Source of the DNA: Pyrenula massariospora
Lineage: Eukaryota; Ascomycota; Eurotiomycetes; Pyrenulales; Pyrenulaceae
Assembly: GCA_021030905.1 (NCBI GenBank)
Contig: JAGFMI010000018.1
Coordinates: 744,001 to 808,000, forward strand
Direction: 5' to 3'
Length of the DNA stretch: 64,000 bases
Of the stretch, positions 22,490-34,782 are shown piece by piece. Each line of letters starts with the position of its first letter. The stretch's first letter is position 1. The notes under the pieces are model-generated. The model searched no databases. It worked only from the letters and a program-made list of their open reading frames with translations, and was not told the origin of the DNA. The position numbers and the translations under genes were made by a program.

Positions 22490-24554
22490 TTACAGCTGTC
22501 GCTGCTCTCTCAGCTCTCTCCACATATCACACCGACGGCCCCGACCTCCTTCCCAGCTTGAAGCATTGCTCAAAGTGAAATGATTACGCAGCCCCGGTTC
22601 GATGTACTCCGTTAAGTTGACATTCCCAGAGGCGGAAATGGCAGTGGTGTTGCCGGTTTGATTGAGATTCATTTGCCATCCACCGTCTTCACCGAACGGT
22701 GGCCAATTCGAAGCAGGATTAGGCGTGGTAGGGTGTTCAGAGGCGGCCCCATTTGCAATCTCATTTGAAATCGATGGATTGCCCGAGATGATGAAATTGA
22801 CCCATACGGATTGGTAGGCACGTACAAGGTCAGGGCCGTGGTTTTCTTCAAGTATTCCTTGTAATGTAGGTTCCTCGGAAACATGACTAGCAATCGGCAC
22901 CGAATACTGATATTTGTAAGAGACGTTACCTGGGGCGGCATATGCCTCGGCCATCCAATAGCTGGGGCAAATCGTTGTATATTCGGCGAACATGACATAT
23001 GCTCGTTGCTGCTGACCTGTGGCGACTGAGCTCTGGTTAATCGCATCGGGACCAGTGTCGCCGCTTGTTGCGAAGAGAGGGTCGCTGAGGTTTGTGGGAC
23101 TGTCTGGAGCCGGGTAGAAAGAAAGGACATGGTGAACATCATCTACGCCGAGAAACGGAAATATGACAGACATCCAGGCCAACAAATCTGCCTCGGTGCT
23201 TATGTTCTGGTTGACGAAGCCAAAACCTTCTTCTGCATCGTGCCCCGTTAGAAGTCGAATCCCATTGATGCGATGCTGGTGAAGCTGCTGGATTGGAGAT
23301 TGCTTCACGAATGTTCCGTCGACAACGGGCGTAAATGCCCACGTGCCTAATACACATGTAAAATTTGCCGTTAGTTCTAGTCTTCACACGTATTACGTCT
23401 TTTCACGTCACAGGAGGATCACAAGACTACTCACCGAATGCTCCTGAGCCAGACACTTGGAAGCTTGCGTTCTGTAGTCGAGTGGAGTCCTGAGTAACAA
23501 GACATTGAAATGACGATTTGGTATCTTCTCTGTCTTTGGGTGAAACTGGACATCCAGCTGCCTCCGCGAACGCCTCGTAGTATCGAGTTGGAACGGAATC
23601 GTTGAATTGGTGCAATGTAGGAACAAAAGGCGATCCCGCAATACCCTGCTTCAATTAGCCGAGCACCTTCACGAGCGCAAGGAATAGTCTACGTTAACAA
23701 AACGTGAAGTCCCTAGTTGACCGCCGTAAGCAAGTTGATGTAATAGCACGGATCCGCCGCCTGAACTAAATCCACTGATAGTAACTCGATCCGGGTCTCC
23801 TCCAAATAAAGGGATGTACGTGCCCACCCAAGCAAGGGCCAAGGCTTGGTCCAGGAGGCCCACATTCAATGCTCCCCGTTCATTCACCTCATCGGAAGAT
23901 AGGAAACCGAAAGCACCCAGCTGGAGATGTTAGAACAATAATGGTAAAGCTTGTGGCGTTTTCACTCACCCGATACTGGATAGTAACCGCAACGAAGCCA
24001 CTCTGACCTACATTGAGCAAGTCATCAAGATCCGCTCGCCCGTCACCTAAGCCATATCCTCCTCCATGGATGAAAAAGAGGACCGGTAGCAAACGACTGG
24101 CATTAACAGGTGTATATACATTGAGGTACAGACAGTCCTCGTCTCCATATGATCCCGGTCCAACACCTGAAGGCATGGACTGCGGACATGAAGGGCCAAA
24201 AGAAGCCGCAGAAAAAGCCACAGTGCGATTGACTTCGGGGACCATAGGCGGTTGCCAACGAAGTGAGCCAGTTGGAGGAGCAGCATATCGAATGCTAAGT
24301 GTTTTCAATAAGCAATTCCAAGCCATATGAAGAGGTTCTCACCCTTTCCACATCTTTATGTTGCTAGCAGCATTGAATCGGCCAATGTAAATGTCGTAGC
24401 CCAGGTCAATTTGTAGTGCGGGTTCGGTCTGGTTCGACGGAATGCTATGCCCAAGGCTCGCCGCAAACGGATCCTCTCCAGAACGTGCGTAGGCAGCGGC
24501 AACATAGGACATGAATGCTGAGAGTAAAACAATGATATTCATCCTGAAAACCAT
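22490..24554 (-). CDS. Secreted type-B carboxylesterase/lipase
   Basis: Five exons (24554-24343, 24294-23970, 23920-23693, 23645-23435, 23346-22490) give 610 residues. A signal peptide (hydrophobic core NIIVLLSAFMSYVAAAYA) is followed by IRYAAPPTGSLRW, EDCLYLNVYTP, the oxyanion-hole FFIHGGGY, and the nucleophile elbow GFSSGGGS. The usual residue before the nucleophile, Glu in GESAGG, is Phe here. The acid residue is likely in the HDAEEGFG segment; the catalytic His is less clear. Many NxS/T sites suggest glycosylation. Family members hydrolyse esters outside the cell; the substrate is unknown. A Zn2Cys6 regulator lies about 575 bases upstream in the same orientation. Confidence 0.88.
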
Positions 24555-25129
24555 CGACGATCGTAGCTTGATGATCGGACGTTTATGCGTTCATGAGGTT
24601 CCCAGTCGACACCGGTTACGCCAAAGACAGGTCGATGTGAGGAGAATCTCAAAGAAATGTTGAAGCTCCAGCAAGGATGTGAGAGTTCGAGGCAGAAGTT
24701 AGGAACCTAATTGGGTGAATATTACGCAATCTTCATATGTTTAAGCCGATTGTGTCTTTTGAACCCTATTGTGTTGTTGAGCTCATTATAGCCTTTTCGA
24801 TCCTATTCAACTTTTTGTGGGCCACTTACAACACAACGTTTCCGTAATAAGTCCTTCAACCATCAATAGCGAATTTCTCTAGACTGTAGTCCAATTTTAA
24901 CGTTAAGTGCAAAGGACCTCAATTTGCGTTACCGAAAATTTGGTCGTCATGAGCCGACCGACAAAACGTCAACATTCGGTTGGTTTCGACATCGGAGTTG
25001 CCGCAGCTGCTGTACGTGATTCGCTCTTGCTGAGCTGGGAAACAACTTGTTAATTGTCAAGCCAGAACATTGAATAAATGTAAAGAGCGATTGGATAAAT
25101 TGATGTTGCAAATAATTTAGCATGCAACG
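24555..25129. other. Intergenic, carboxylesterase promoter
   Basis: About 575 bases between the regulator's stop and the carboxylesterase start. No gene or clear site seen. Confidence 0.5.
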
Positions 25130-27045
25130 TCAGTGTTTGGTCGCTTTGCTTGGTGAAGCTGCTAGGACGATAGCATGCAGGGCATTGAAGCTTGCCCTGG
25201 CAGCGCTGTCGCAATGACAAACTTGTGGTTGTGTCAGTATCACGCCTTGAAAACCAAGAGTCCGGAGAAATCTGTTGTCGACAGATGGCCTCTCATGTGA
25301 TGAAGTGACAGACTTTTGTCTTGCTGGGTCGATTTCGTATGACCACTTTTGTGCAGAGTGAAGTATTGGATAGCATGAAAATGTCACCTCCGCCCGACGT
25401 GGATTTTCGACAAAGTCAAGATCCTCGACGGTGGCCTTTGTTGCGGCAGTATTCTCGGTCTGCTTTGGCAGTTCTAGAGTCCCTTCGTCAAAAATCAAGA
25501 GATCTCTTGCGATTTGAGCAGCCCAGCAGGTGTCCCACAGATTTTCTGGACTCAATCAGTACGCACAAGATCAAATCGACGCCGTTATCATACCTTTTCT
25601 GCGAATGGAGTGTAGGACATCAATAGCCCTTCTACGTATCAGGGAGTCATGGGCCCGAGTGGCTGTAAAGAAAAGCGGCGGGATGAGACCTAATTCAAAA
25701 TGCAAAAAGTTATTCTCGATAGCGGATACCTCCTGTCCCTTTGGAATCGAGTCTTCGTAGAGGTTCAGGATCTCTTCAAAATCAACATTATGGGCCTCGG
25801 CGACAATGTCCTTTCCAGGAGCCAGAACCTTCATGAGCAGAGAGACTACTTTTCGATGGATCCTGAATTGAAGCTGTTTCCGACGCTTGATGTCATTCGG
25901 ATCCGAGGTCCAGAAGTTACCGCCGGTTTGTCTGTCCCAATCACGCATGAGAGTGCGGACAGCCGCAAAACCAGAGGCAATCTTCTCATCATCATCAACA
26001 GACTCTAGGTCATATCGCAGATCTCCCAAGGCTCTCCAGATATTGTCCATTGCATCCATGGCCTCGTTCGGACTAGCATATCTTGAAGGCTCCTCGGCTT
26101 CGGGGCTGGGCGATTTTTTCGCCATGAGTGCGCCAAAGACTTGTTTCATGAATACGAAGATTGGTATTATCCGTGTATTGATAAGCTCAATGCTCTCGCT
26201 GGATGCAGTTCTATCCTTTTGGTCCTGACACTGACCCTGCTTCCAAGCTTCGAGGATATTGAGACCGTTTCCAATATGGACCAGACTCGACTTGACATCT
26301 CCCTGAAAATACTCGTAGCCAATAAATAGCAAGCAAGACAAGAGTATGGTGTCAGTACCTAGCATTCTCTCCTTGGACAAGCGGCTGGCGGCATTGCTGC
26401 AGTATTGTAGAGCCCGTAATCGCAGACTGGAATCGCCCGGACGGTCGTAGCTCTCGTGCACACTGGCAAGCGCAACAACCAGATGAGCAACTGGGGAGTA
26501 ATGGTGAGCTCCCTGCAACATTGCGACACGCCAGAAATCTTCGCCAGAGCACCCTCGAGCTAGCGTGACACTCGTCCTCTCCTGGAAGAATTGGAGGCTT
26601 CTTCTGGCGTGTTCGTTGTTAAAATGGCCCAGAGTAAGAGCAGACGGCCGGTCTAGAATGCCGGTCGATCTTGTGATGGTGAATGGCCGAGACTTGTCTT
26701 GGGCAGAGCCTGACTTTCCACCACCAACCGGCTGCATACGACCCTCCTGGACGCCGCTCTCAAGCATGACAAAAACCAAAGGATTCCCATAGCCTTCACA
26801 GGTTCGTCCAGCGGTAGTACAGCGCTTACATATTGGTCTCGTCTCATCACCTATCTCGCAGTGTCAGTGCGAAGATCTGGTCGAGTTGGGTATCAAGATC
26901 TAGTGAAATGTATACATTTGACTCTCCGCTGCTTGCAAGTCAGACAACCCGAACGGACTTTTGAATGGAACGTCCGCTTTCTGCCATCCTGACGAGGCTT
27001 GGCTGCTTTCGCATCGCCAGCAGCGTTCTCATGGCTTGAGTTCAT
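25130..27045 (-). CDS. Zn2Cys6 fungal transcription factor
   Basis: Three exons (27045-26916, 26850-25594, 25545-25130) encode 600 residues from the ATG at 27045; the open frame upstream lacks an ATG. The binuclear cluster spans the first intron: [33 protein letters not shown] has the six cysteines with C-x2-C-x6-C-x5-C-x2-C-x6-C spacing. The rest is the helical fungal-specific regulatory region (DUF3468-like), for example HHYSPVAHLVVALASVHE and LLSCLLFIGYEYFQGD. The second intron joins IRRKE to NLWDTCWAAQIARD. Position suggests it may control the neighbouring carboxylesterase, which is an inference. Confidence 0.88.
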
Positions 27046-28888
27046 AATTTCTTGATGTACTGCAGGTATACTACCTGCAAGCCCAACAGACGACTGCTGG
27101 GACTCAGATAAGGTGCACAAAGTCGATGAGAACGACGCGAGCTCGGAAAGGAGCCAGTGGTTTGAATTGGGGGCAGACAAATGCCGCCTTTATCCGCGAA
27201 ACTCTCGCCAGGCGCATGCTATGATCGTCCGTTGTGATTCATGCATGCGCGATGTTTGGGAGGAAAAGGGCAAATCCTCAATGGTCTAGCTCCAGGTTTC
27301 AAAGATCGAGACCCACGAAATGCCGGGGACTATAAAAAGACAATTGTACCGGGGTCTAGCGCCACCAGTTCCTCGCTTTAAGCTTCCAACGGCCATGCAG
27401 CAATCCTAGCAACAGCCCACGTTGCTTGGCCAGATCAACCAGTAGAAACAAAGTCGGCCGTTGAAGCCTTGTGGATGGTGCGGACCTAGTCAAGATCAAT
27501 TGAGCATTTCGCACCCTACCATGTATGATAGCGCCATGGCAATTGAGGGAAGCGTTGCACCAGCCGTCGGAAGTCGCTCCTGGCCGTGCCCAATAACCTC
27601 GGTATGGAGCGCTAGAACGGCCTGCAACTGTGCGAGGTCATTGAATATTCTCTAATTTGTCGAGAAGCCCAAAGAACTGATCTCATGTTGGACGCAGTCT
27701 GCCAAACCGTTTGTAAACTACACCATTCCCTGTAGGAAAATTCAAAAGGACGAATACACTACCAGGCCTGGTAGTTACTTGAGGATCGGACTCTCGCAAT
27801 TAATATCCATCCCACTGTCAACCTGTTATTCAAGCGCTTATTTGGTCTAGGAAACAGTTCTTCCCGGCAGCTGCCAATGTCTCCATCGTACCTAAAATGA
27901 AAAGCAATATGTTCATTGTGATATTCGATATTGGCTAAAGTTATGGCTGTACACAAGAGTCCCTAATGTTCTTTGACTTGTCTAAATTCCAAAGTAACCC
28001 CTCCCATCCAGATCTCGACTTATCTCGCCATCGGAGACATCCCCACGTAGGAAATATCACATCTGCACCAAAGAGACGGCGCGAGCCTTCTGACCATCCG
28101 CCCTGTTGCTGGTGTTCGTACTTTTAAGACGAGAAATCTCACGCTACGATATTAAGATGGACATTCAGGAGCCGTCTCTCCCAAAGAATACGAAGTTACA
28201 AGCCGGCGATTACTTAGCTGCCGACTGAATGCGTCGATTGGCTGGTAAGAAATGACACAAATATGTATCCAGGATTGTATTGGGATCCATTGATAGCCTG
28301 GCAAAACAAAGTCCGAAAGAGCCGTCGTCGAGTTTTCAAGTGTAGCTAAGGCAAACGCAGATTTGCGAAAGTCGAGCCGTTGACGAAGGCACATTGAAAT
28401 ACATCTCAAAAATTTGACAGTAGAAATAATCTAGAAGATTTTGCGCTACTTTGCAGAGTTCACGCAACCGTGCTATCGGTGTAATCCTCCAAAGGCTGAT
28501 TCTAAGAATGCTCAAGAAGTTTCAAAACTTGTAGAGGTGGAGCGTCATGGATACTGACTTCCTGGTAGCTTTTGTCCTCTCGAGAGAGAAAATTGAAGGA
28601 AAATGATTTTTTTTGACACTGGCGAAGACACTTGAAACGTCGAGAGGTGTCTGGAAAAGCAGCCTGATGTTGAGGCTATCAAGCTTCTGTCGAGAGCTGG
28701 AAGCGCAGCAAGGAGGTCCGGGGAGGCGTGGGAGGCAAAGTCAACAGCCCTGGCGGGGACTGCGGCAACCCTAGTCCCAAAATGGGCAACTTCCTTTCGA
28801 CGAGCTCCCCCAAAACGAAACAGCTACTTAAGGTCTCTCACCTCCGGATCTCTCGTGTTCCCAACTAGAGCGTCCAAAGTGCCTAAAA
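27046..28888. other. Gene-free 1.8-kb stretch, divergent promoters
   Basis: It separates the regulator (minus) from the NUXM gene (plus). A TATAAAAA string lies at 27331-27338. No frame of note and no recognisable decayed gene. Confidence 0.45.
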
Positions 28889-29625
28889 ATGATTACGCCT
28901 GCGGCGAGAAGAGCTCTGTTGAGCTCTGGTAGGAGATTCCCGTACTGTCAAAACGTGCGGAGATATGCCTCAGACCCGTCTCATGCACATCATCATGAAC
29001 ACCCTCAACCAGTGAACGAATCTTTCGGGGTACGTTTACCATACACTGCCGCTAGGCTATGATTCCCTATGCACAGACACTACTGGTCTTCAGAGTCTCC
29101 TGGACTATACTGTGTGAAGTATTGAGGCCAGGCTGACAGAGTCTACAGAAAGGCTTCTATCTGACTCTAGCTGCAATACCTCTATCTATCGTGCTTTATC
29201 AATACTCCACATCCGAATCCAAAAACGGCGAAGAACCTCTCTTCACACGTCTCATAAACAATTTCTGGTACAAGCAAGGAGAATGGGAGCGAATCAATGC
29301 CATCCACCAAGCAGCCTCTGAACAAGCTGGTTTTGACCGCCAGTTATTCACAACCCAACCCGTAAACCATGCGGTTGACCTTTCTTACTCTGAGTATGTC
29401 TTTGATTTCTACCCTAATCATACCCAAGGTACCAATTCCGCGAACTAATGGCTGCGATCTAGGGGTTTCAACCAGCGGTCTCCTCACAATGTCGTTGCCG
29501 GGCAGCAAGGAGCGGACCTTCGGAAGCTGAGGGCCTATTATGACGTGAAACACCGGAAAATGGAAGAGGATCGGATAGCACGCATTGGTAAAGACGGGAA
29601 AATACGAACTGTTTACGACACATAG
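28889..29625 (+). CDS. nuo17.8: Complex I subunit NUXM (17.8-kDa type)
   Basis: Exons 28889-29029, 29149-29393 and 29463-29625 give 182 residues. An Arg-rich mitochondrial presequence (ARRALLSSGRRF, VRRYASDP) precedes a His-rich stretch and PVNESFGKGFYLTLAAIP, the conserved start of the single membrane helix of the fungal 17.8-kDa NADH:ubiquinone oxidoreductase subunit. Later parts WERINAIHQAASEQAGFDRQ and SPHNVVAGQQGADLRKL also match. The protein is an accessory subunit of the inner-membrane arm of complex I. All three exons are needed, so a single-frame view shows only the middle part. The intron ends are canonical. Confidence 0.88.
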
Positions 29626-30470
29626 CTGCTGTCATGGTGTTGAATTGAGGTTAGAACAGAATCGATCGTAAGCAAAAATTTCGTCCCACATACTAGTCCG
29701 GCAGCACTTGGCTTGGTACCAGAGGGAAAAAAGATGGATCTCGAGACCGGGAAAAGACTCGTAAGTTTGCTACGGAATGTTTAGATCAAATTCGATCTCA
29801 AGACTTTGTTCTGCTGTCCTCGGCTGTTGATGTGGGACTGAATCTCCATGGTGCGAAAACTTGCTCAGCTTTGCCACTAAATGGAAGGACCAAAAGTCTG
29901 TGGAATGGTCGCGCACGTTATCACTGAGAAAGGAAAGGTATGGGTATGACCTGCCGTAATGACATTGGGGGCCATTTTCCTTTCTGCTATCATGACAAGC
30001 TTCTAATCGCGATTCGTTGTGCTCTACTAGAACAAAGGTCTCGTTGGCTTATGAATAAGACTTGTTACACTAATTCAACATGAGATACAACACTTGAAGC
30101 CTTCAACGTTTGCTAGCTTTCACTAAATTCAGAACTAATGAACGACGAAGCGACTCCCGGTGATTTTCAGGGCGAAATCCTACGGCCGTAGACGGAGCAA
30201 GAGGGAAATAACCTGCGCAATTCTCAAATTTGTCTGTGATTGAGGTCATTCAGATTGGTTTCTGCTACCCTTGTATTGATTTGATCGACTACGTTATTTT
30301 TGGTTTGATTTTGAGGCCCTAAAGGATGGTCAATTTCCTGGTCTATAAACACTGGCATGTTATGCTCCCAGCTCAGCTTTCTCTTTCCTCACGTACTCTG
30401 TTGACTTTTTGCTTTGTATTTCCGAATTACGTCGTCTCGCTACAGAATCTGCAGGCATCGCAAAGCCAAG
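29626..30470. other. Intergenic
   Basis: 845 bases between the NUXM and DUF3237 genes. No gene or motif seen. Confidence 0.45.
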
Positions 30471-31072
30471 ATGCGCCATTCCAACCTTTTCAGCACACTG
30501 CTGTTCCTTCTATCAGTTTCTCGGCCGTCTTTCAGCCAGACTCATAGTACACCTTGTCTGACGCCGCTCTTCACTGTCAAAGTTGGGATTGGCAAAGTCC
30601 CTTCGCCTGTTCCAATCGCGCAAGGTGGCTTACAACTCAGTATGCTTTCCTGCCACCAATGGCATGCATTATTCAGCGCCTAATTTCAGTATGAATCAGT
30701 CGAACCTCTTACCGTTGGAAATATTACAGGCCCAGCTCTTAATGCCACCATTGCTCCGGGGCTTGCATACCCAACTTCGGACAACGCTAGTACGGTGCAA
30801 TACCCGCGCATCATCCTCTACGGGACCGTAGTTGACGACAGTACGATCGACTTCCTCGTTCAAGTCGATGGTGTTGGAACGCCAAATGACCAATGGGCTA
30901 AACTTGTGAGATGCTTCTTTAGGTGGTTTATTACTGCTGACCGTTAATGTAGCAAATTGTGATTGGCGGAAAGTATTCTTACTTGCAAGAAAAACTCATT
31001 CTGGGACACATCCAGCCGGACAGGAAGACGGGGATAGTGACTGTCCCTGCTTGGTGCGTAGGTTGTAATTAA
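30471..31072 (+). CDS. Secreted DUF3237 family protein
   Basis: Exons 30471-30639, 30700-30905 and 30953-31072 yield 164 residues. A signal peptide (LFSTLLFLLSVSRPSFSQ) is followed by PLFTVKVGIGKVPSPVPIAQGG, then VGNITGPALNATIAPG, a beta strand IILYGTVVDD, and LILGHIQPDRKTGIVTV. This is the pattern of DUF3237, a small beta-barrel family usually found in bacteria and fungi and whose function is unknown. Each intron has a plausible branch site and removing it preserves frame. The last codons TGCGTAGGT could instead be a donor, so the C-terminus may extend into another exon. Confidence 0.72.
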
Positions 31073-32283
31073 GACTGTTAGATGTTTTACGCAAGGCACT
31101 GGCCAATTAATCGATCATTATTTTATTCCGGCAAAGATGTGACAATCTTGGTTGAGACTGGAGGGTTTATTAAGAGGGTCATGACTATTGGTTTTGTCTT
31201 TGAAGTGGACAGCGTCAGGCTTTGAGTTTGGAAGTGTATTGAACGCAGAACACCCAGAAGATTGTGTAGAAAGCTTGATAGTCCTTCTACGAAAGCAAAA
31301 CGTCGCTTGGATCCGACTGGGGTGAGATTTAGCTTTACTTTGCCCCTTCATCAATCATTTCGCTTCAGCTGTCTGACATAAGCGGCTGTCTGGAAGCTTG
31401 GACGTAGTTACTAGTCACTGGCCTTTGCTACCTAGAACATAATAGACTAGTCTATGCTATCTAGGTCATTGCTTCTACTGCAACGGTTGAAGTAGCTGAC
31501 AAGTTTGTGATTTCATTGGAGCTCTCGGCGCGTTGTCGGTGGCCGTACCGTATGAAGAGACGTCAGAGTGTCTGCGAGCAGATCTGGCACTTAGGGTTTA
31601 GGGTGCGAGGAGACCGGGCGCTATCGCGGTGACTTCGAAAAGCGCAGCCTTTTAACCTTCTTTGGCAACAAAGCCTAACATTGATATGTTCTAGATTCTG
31701 GTTCATGCAAAATTCAGGAACCAAAACGTGTTGTACATGATTAGTTACCATTATGCCGATCATTTGGGACGTCGGCATTGGACACAACGCATGCAGGGTC
31801 TTCCTGGCCATTGGGTCATCTTTGGGCACCAATGGACTCGTTGGCGCCCCATATTCGCAAAATTTCCATTTTTGGAGGTCATTTGACGCGGTTGTGCATT
31901 TTTCTCGAGCTCTTCTTAGACGCAAGCCGTATCTCCCTTTCTCCTTTCCCTCTTTTCTTTGCCTTCTTTGGTCTTGTATATAGGCTTGTTTCTTTCTTAT
32001 ACAACACCGCATTCAACCGAAAGCTGCTCTAATAGACGTTCTCCGATCTACCATGACCTCATCTTACCGAGTGCGATTTTTCCATTTGATAAGATATCCT
32101 CCACGTTATTCATTGTTTAGCGAGAGAGGAATTAGCGTTCGTCTGTGTAATCACGCTGTGGCATCACGCATATTCTCGACAATTTGATTCAACCAAATAT
32201 TCAGCGATAACAAACGTCTAGCACTACGAACCGTATGCAAACAAGCAACTTGCAAGCTGCGATTGAACCATTAAGACTTCGTG
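31073..32283. promoter_or_regulatory. Upstream region of the coiled-coil gene
   Basis: No gene supported. A TATATA box-like string at 31977-31982, preceded by a long pyrimidine tract (about 31930-31970), suggests a promoter and a leader of about 270 bases before the ATG at 32284. An antisense 149-codon frame over this tract is judged chance. Confidence 0.45.
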
Positions 32284-34782
32284 ATGCCTTTTCCTTATTC
32301 GTCAAGTAACACCATCCGCGGGCGCAAACCTAAGGATAAGGCGAACCGGAATCGAGCCCTTAGCGAAAGCCAAAATAGGCTCTCGAAGAAGATTTCGAAG
32401 TCTTCGGACGACGGTGACAAGTCACGAGGTCAGCCCACAGCCTCACCTTTCGAATACGCTCTTCAAAACGAAACCTTCATAAACGAAGCAGAACAATTTC
32501 CCCCTCTACCTGATTCGATTCCGACAACGCCAAGCAGCTCAATTGTACTTCCTGATAGAACTCACACACCAGATATAGCGCAGAGAACTCATGCACCTTT
32601 TCAACCTAGCGTCGAGGATGACCCTGACGAGTCAACACCTACTCCAACTCCAGGACCTTCGGTAGGGGAGAAGAGAGGATCGGATGCGAAAGAGCAAGCA
32701 GGCGCATTAAAGGCAGAAGCCAGACGAGATCTTCGGGACGAACACAGTATTCGCATAACAGGAGAGAGGACGGGTGGATTGGAAAAAGAAAGCAATTCAC
32801 AAATAGGCGAGGGGTTCCCAATATCATATCAACAAACACACCCCAAAGCAGGGGAGAGGAAGTTACCGCCAAGTGATCCTACGGCTGTAGAGGCGAGAAG
32901 CAAGGGGCAGGAGCCAGTGTCAATGCCATCAAAATCCAGAAATCAGCCGACTTTTGAAGCGCCTCATCAAGACGCGGCGCGAAAAACCAGCCCTCCACCT
33001 CATCGCCCTGGCGTAAACACACAATCTTCACGGCGATCTCCCCCAATATCACCCAACATTCAACCTGTCTCTATTTATCAATATCCGTATGTGAACACCG
33101 AAGCTCGACGACCCACAAGTCCGCAAATGCCCGGTGGATTCCCGACAGCTAGTAGAGCCCTGGGCTCGCCGAAGTCATTGCCCGCTTCCGTGTCTTCTCC
33201 AGGTCTCAATGAAGGGCGATCGGCGGCTGACTCCACTCACATCGTTCAGCCTTATGGATATGCGCCGCACCCACATTACTCAAGGGCATCTTTTTATGGG
33301 CAACCCTACTACGGCTTGCCCTTCTATCCTCCAAATTCAGATGCGCTGGAGCGGCATGGCTCAGACCAAGCCCGCAGTGCGGGCCCTAGTCAAGATGATG
33401 CGAAGTCGGGTCAGGTACCACACAATACTCCAAATACTGTATCTGATGTAAGCCGCTTGCTGAACGAGTATCGCGCTGTCCAGAGTCAGCTAAGTGTCAA
33501 GCAACGACAAAGTGAGGAGGTGGAGAAGGCTCTCACACGAGAAGTTGAGGATTTAAAACGGCAGCTCAGTGCCCACAGGTCCGAATTCGCTAAAGTACTG
33601 AATGATACCATCATGGAGCGGAACAAGGAACGCAACGAGAGTGCTAAAATGCGCCTTGAGAAAGAGGCACTTACTAAGGAGCTCGATCAAGCTACCGTAC
33701 AGACCTCTATCTTGAGCGCCGATCTTGTTCATATTGTCTCAGAGAGAGATCAGCTGAAAACCGAGTGCAGCAGATTACGTGACGGGATGGTTGGTCTACA
33801 ACGAGTTGCGCAGGAATGCAATTCTCTTCAACTCGAAGTGAGGAGCCTCCAAGACCAGAGGCTAAAAGATGCTGAAATGTTGACTGTCACTCAAAAAGAC
33901 CGCGACGCGATAAACCTTGCTAAGAAAAATTTGGAGCAGGACCTGGACGGCTTAAAAAAGGAGCTCGTATCCCAGAAGAACATACACGAGCAGCGATTTG
34001 CCGCGGAACAGGAAAGATCAAGGAAGCAGGTAGACAGTCTACAGAATGACTTAACATCTCAGAAGGACCTACACGAGCGGCTATTGGCGGACGAGCAAGA
34101 AAAGTCACGAAAGAAACAGGAGAGTCTGCAAAGCGAAATGCTTGCGCAGAAAAGTATCCAGGAGCGACAAATGACAGAGAGGCAGGAAAAATGGGCCAAA
34201 GAAGCTTCTGCCAAAGAGGAGACTATTAAACGCATGAGCTTTGAGCATAAGATCGAATTGTCTAGAGTTGCTGGGGAAGCGTCAGATTTGAGAAAGAAGT
34301 ATAACTACCAATGTCATGAACTTGACACTTGGCGTCTCTATGACGTGGACCAACGGAGGAAATTGGACAGAGCAGAGCGAGAATTACGCGAGGCGCACGA
34401 AAAGCATTCAACCGAGAGGATCTCCTTGCAGAGAACATTTGAAGGAGAAAAAGCCCAACTCAATCAGCAGGCTAACGAGAATATTGAGCGACTGCATCAC
34501 AATCACGCATCCAGAGAGCGTGAATGGAAGCAAGAACTCGAGACTATGCGTAATCAGCCTGTAGACACTAAAGCTGATTTACAGCATCCAGTCGATGCGC
34601 AAAATGCATTGGTGCAAGAAAAGCAGGATGACAATGCCCGGAGACAGCAAGTTACTGAATCTTTGCACAGGATGGAAGACATGATCTCTCAATTGAACAG
34701 CGAAAAAGGGAAATTAGATCGAACTCTCCAAGCCTTAGGGCACGTAAGTGATTTTCGGAGCAAAGGGGATGGATCTTTGTGA
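32284..34782 (+). CDS. Large coiled-coil protein of unknown function
   Basis: An open frame of about 832 residues. The N-terminal half is disordered: Pro/Ser/Thr-rich, with a basic RGRKPKDKANRNRALSES start and a Tyr/Pro/Gly stretch near residue 330. From about residue 390 to the end it is one long coiled coil with Glu/Lys/Gln heptads, including three or four diverged copies of a unit with QKxxxERxxAxEQExSRKxxxSLQ spacing near 560-640. No named domain is recognised; cytoskeletal or septal scaffolds look similar. A perfect GTAAGT follows LQALGH near the end, so the true C-terminus may lie in another exon before 34,900. Confidence 0.65.
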   Translation: MPFPYSSSNTIRGRKPKDKANRNRALSESQNRLSKKISKSSDDGDKSRGQPTASPFEYALQNETFINEAEQFPPLPDSIPTTPSSSIVLPDRTHTPDIAQRTHAPFQPSVEDDPDESTPTPTPGPSVGEKRGSDAKEQAGALKAEARRDLRDEHSIRITGERTGGLEKESNSQIGEGFPISYQQTHPKAGERKLPPSDPTAVEARSKGQEPVSMPSKSRNQPTFEAPHQDAARKTSPPPHRPGVNTQSSRRSPPISPNIQPVSIYQYPYVNTEARRPTSPQMPGGFPTASRALGSPKSLPASVSSPGLNEGRSAADSTHIVQPYGYAPHPHYSRASFYGQPYYGLPFYPPNSDALERHGSDQARSAGPSQDDAKSGQVPHNTPNTVSDVSRLLNEYRAVQSQLSVKQRQSEEVEKALTREVEDLKRQLSAHRSEFAKVLNDTIMERNKERNESAKMRLEKEALTKELDQATVQTSILSADLVHIVSERDQLKTECSRLRDGMVGLQRVAQECNSLQLEVRSLQDQRLKDAEMLTVTQKDRDAINLAKKNLEQDLDGLKKELVSQKNIHEQRFAAEQERSRKQVDSLQNDLTSQKDLHERLLADEQEKSRKKQESLQSEMLAQKSIQERQMTERQEKWAKEASAKEETIKRMSFEHKIELSRVAGEASDLRKKYNYQCHELDTWRLYDVDQRRKLDRAERELREAHEKHSTERISLQRTFEGEKAQLNQQANENIERLHHNHASREREWKQELETMRNQPVDTKADLQHPVDAQNALVQEKQDDNARRQQVTESLHRMEDMISQLNSEKGKLDRTLQALGHVSDFRSKGDGSL

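Noticed and set aside
31563-32012. 149-codon minus-strand frame
   Set aside because: Runs antisense through a pyrimidine-rich promoter with a TATA-like string; basic low-complexity start and no motif.
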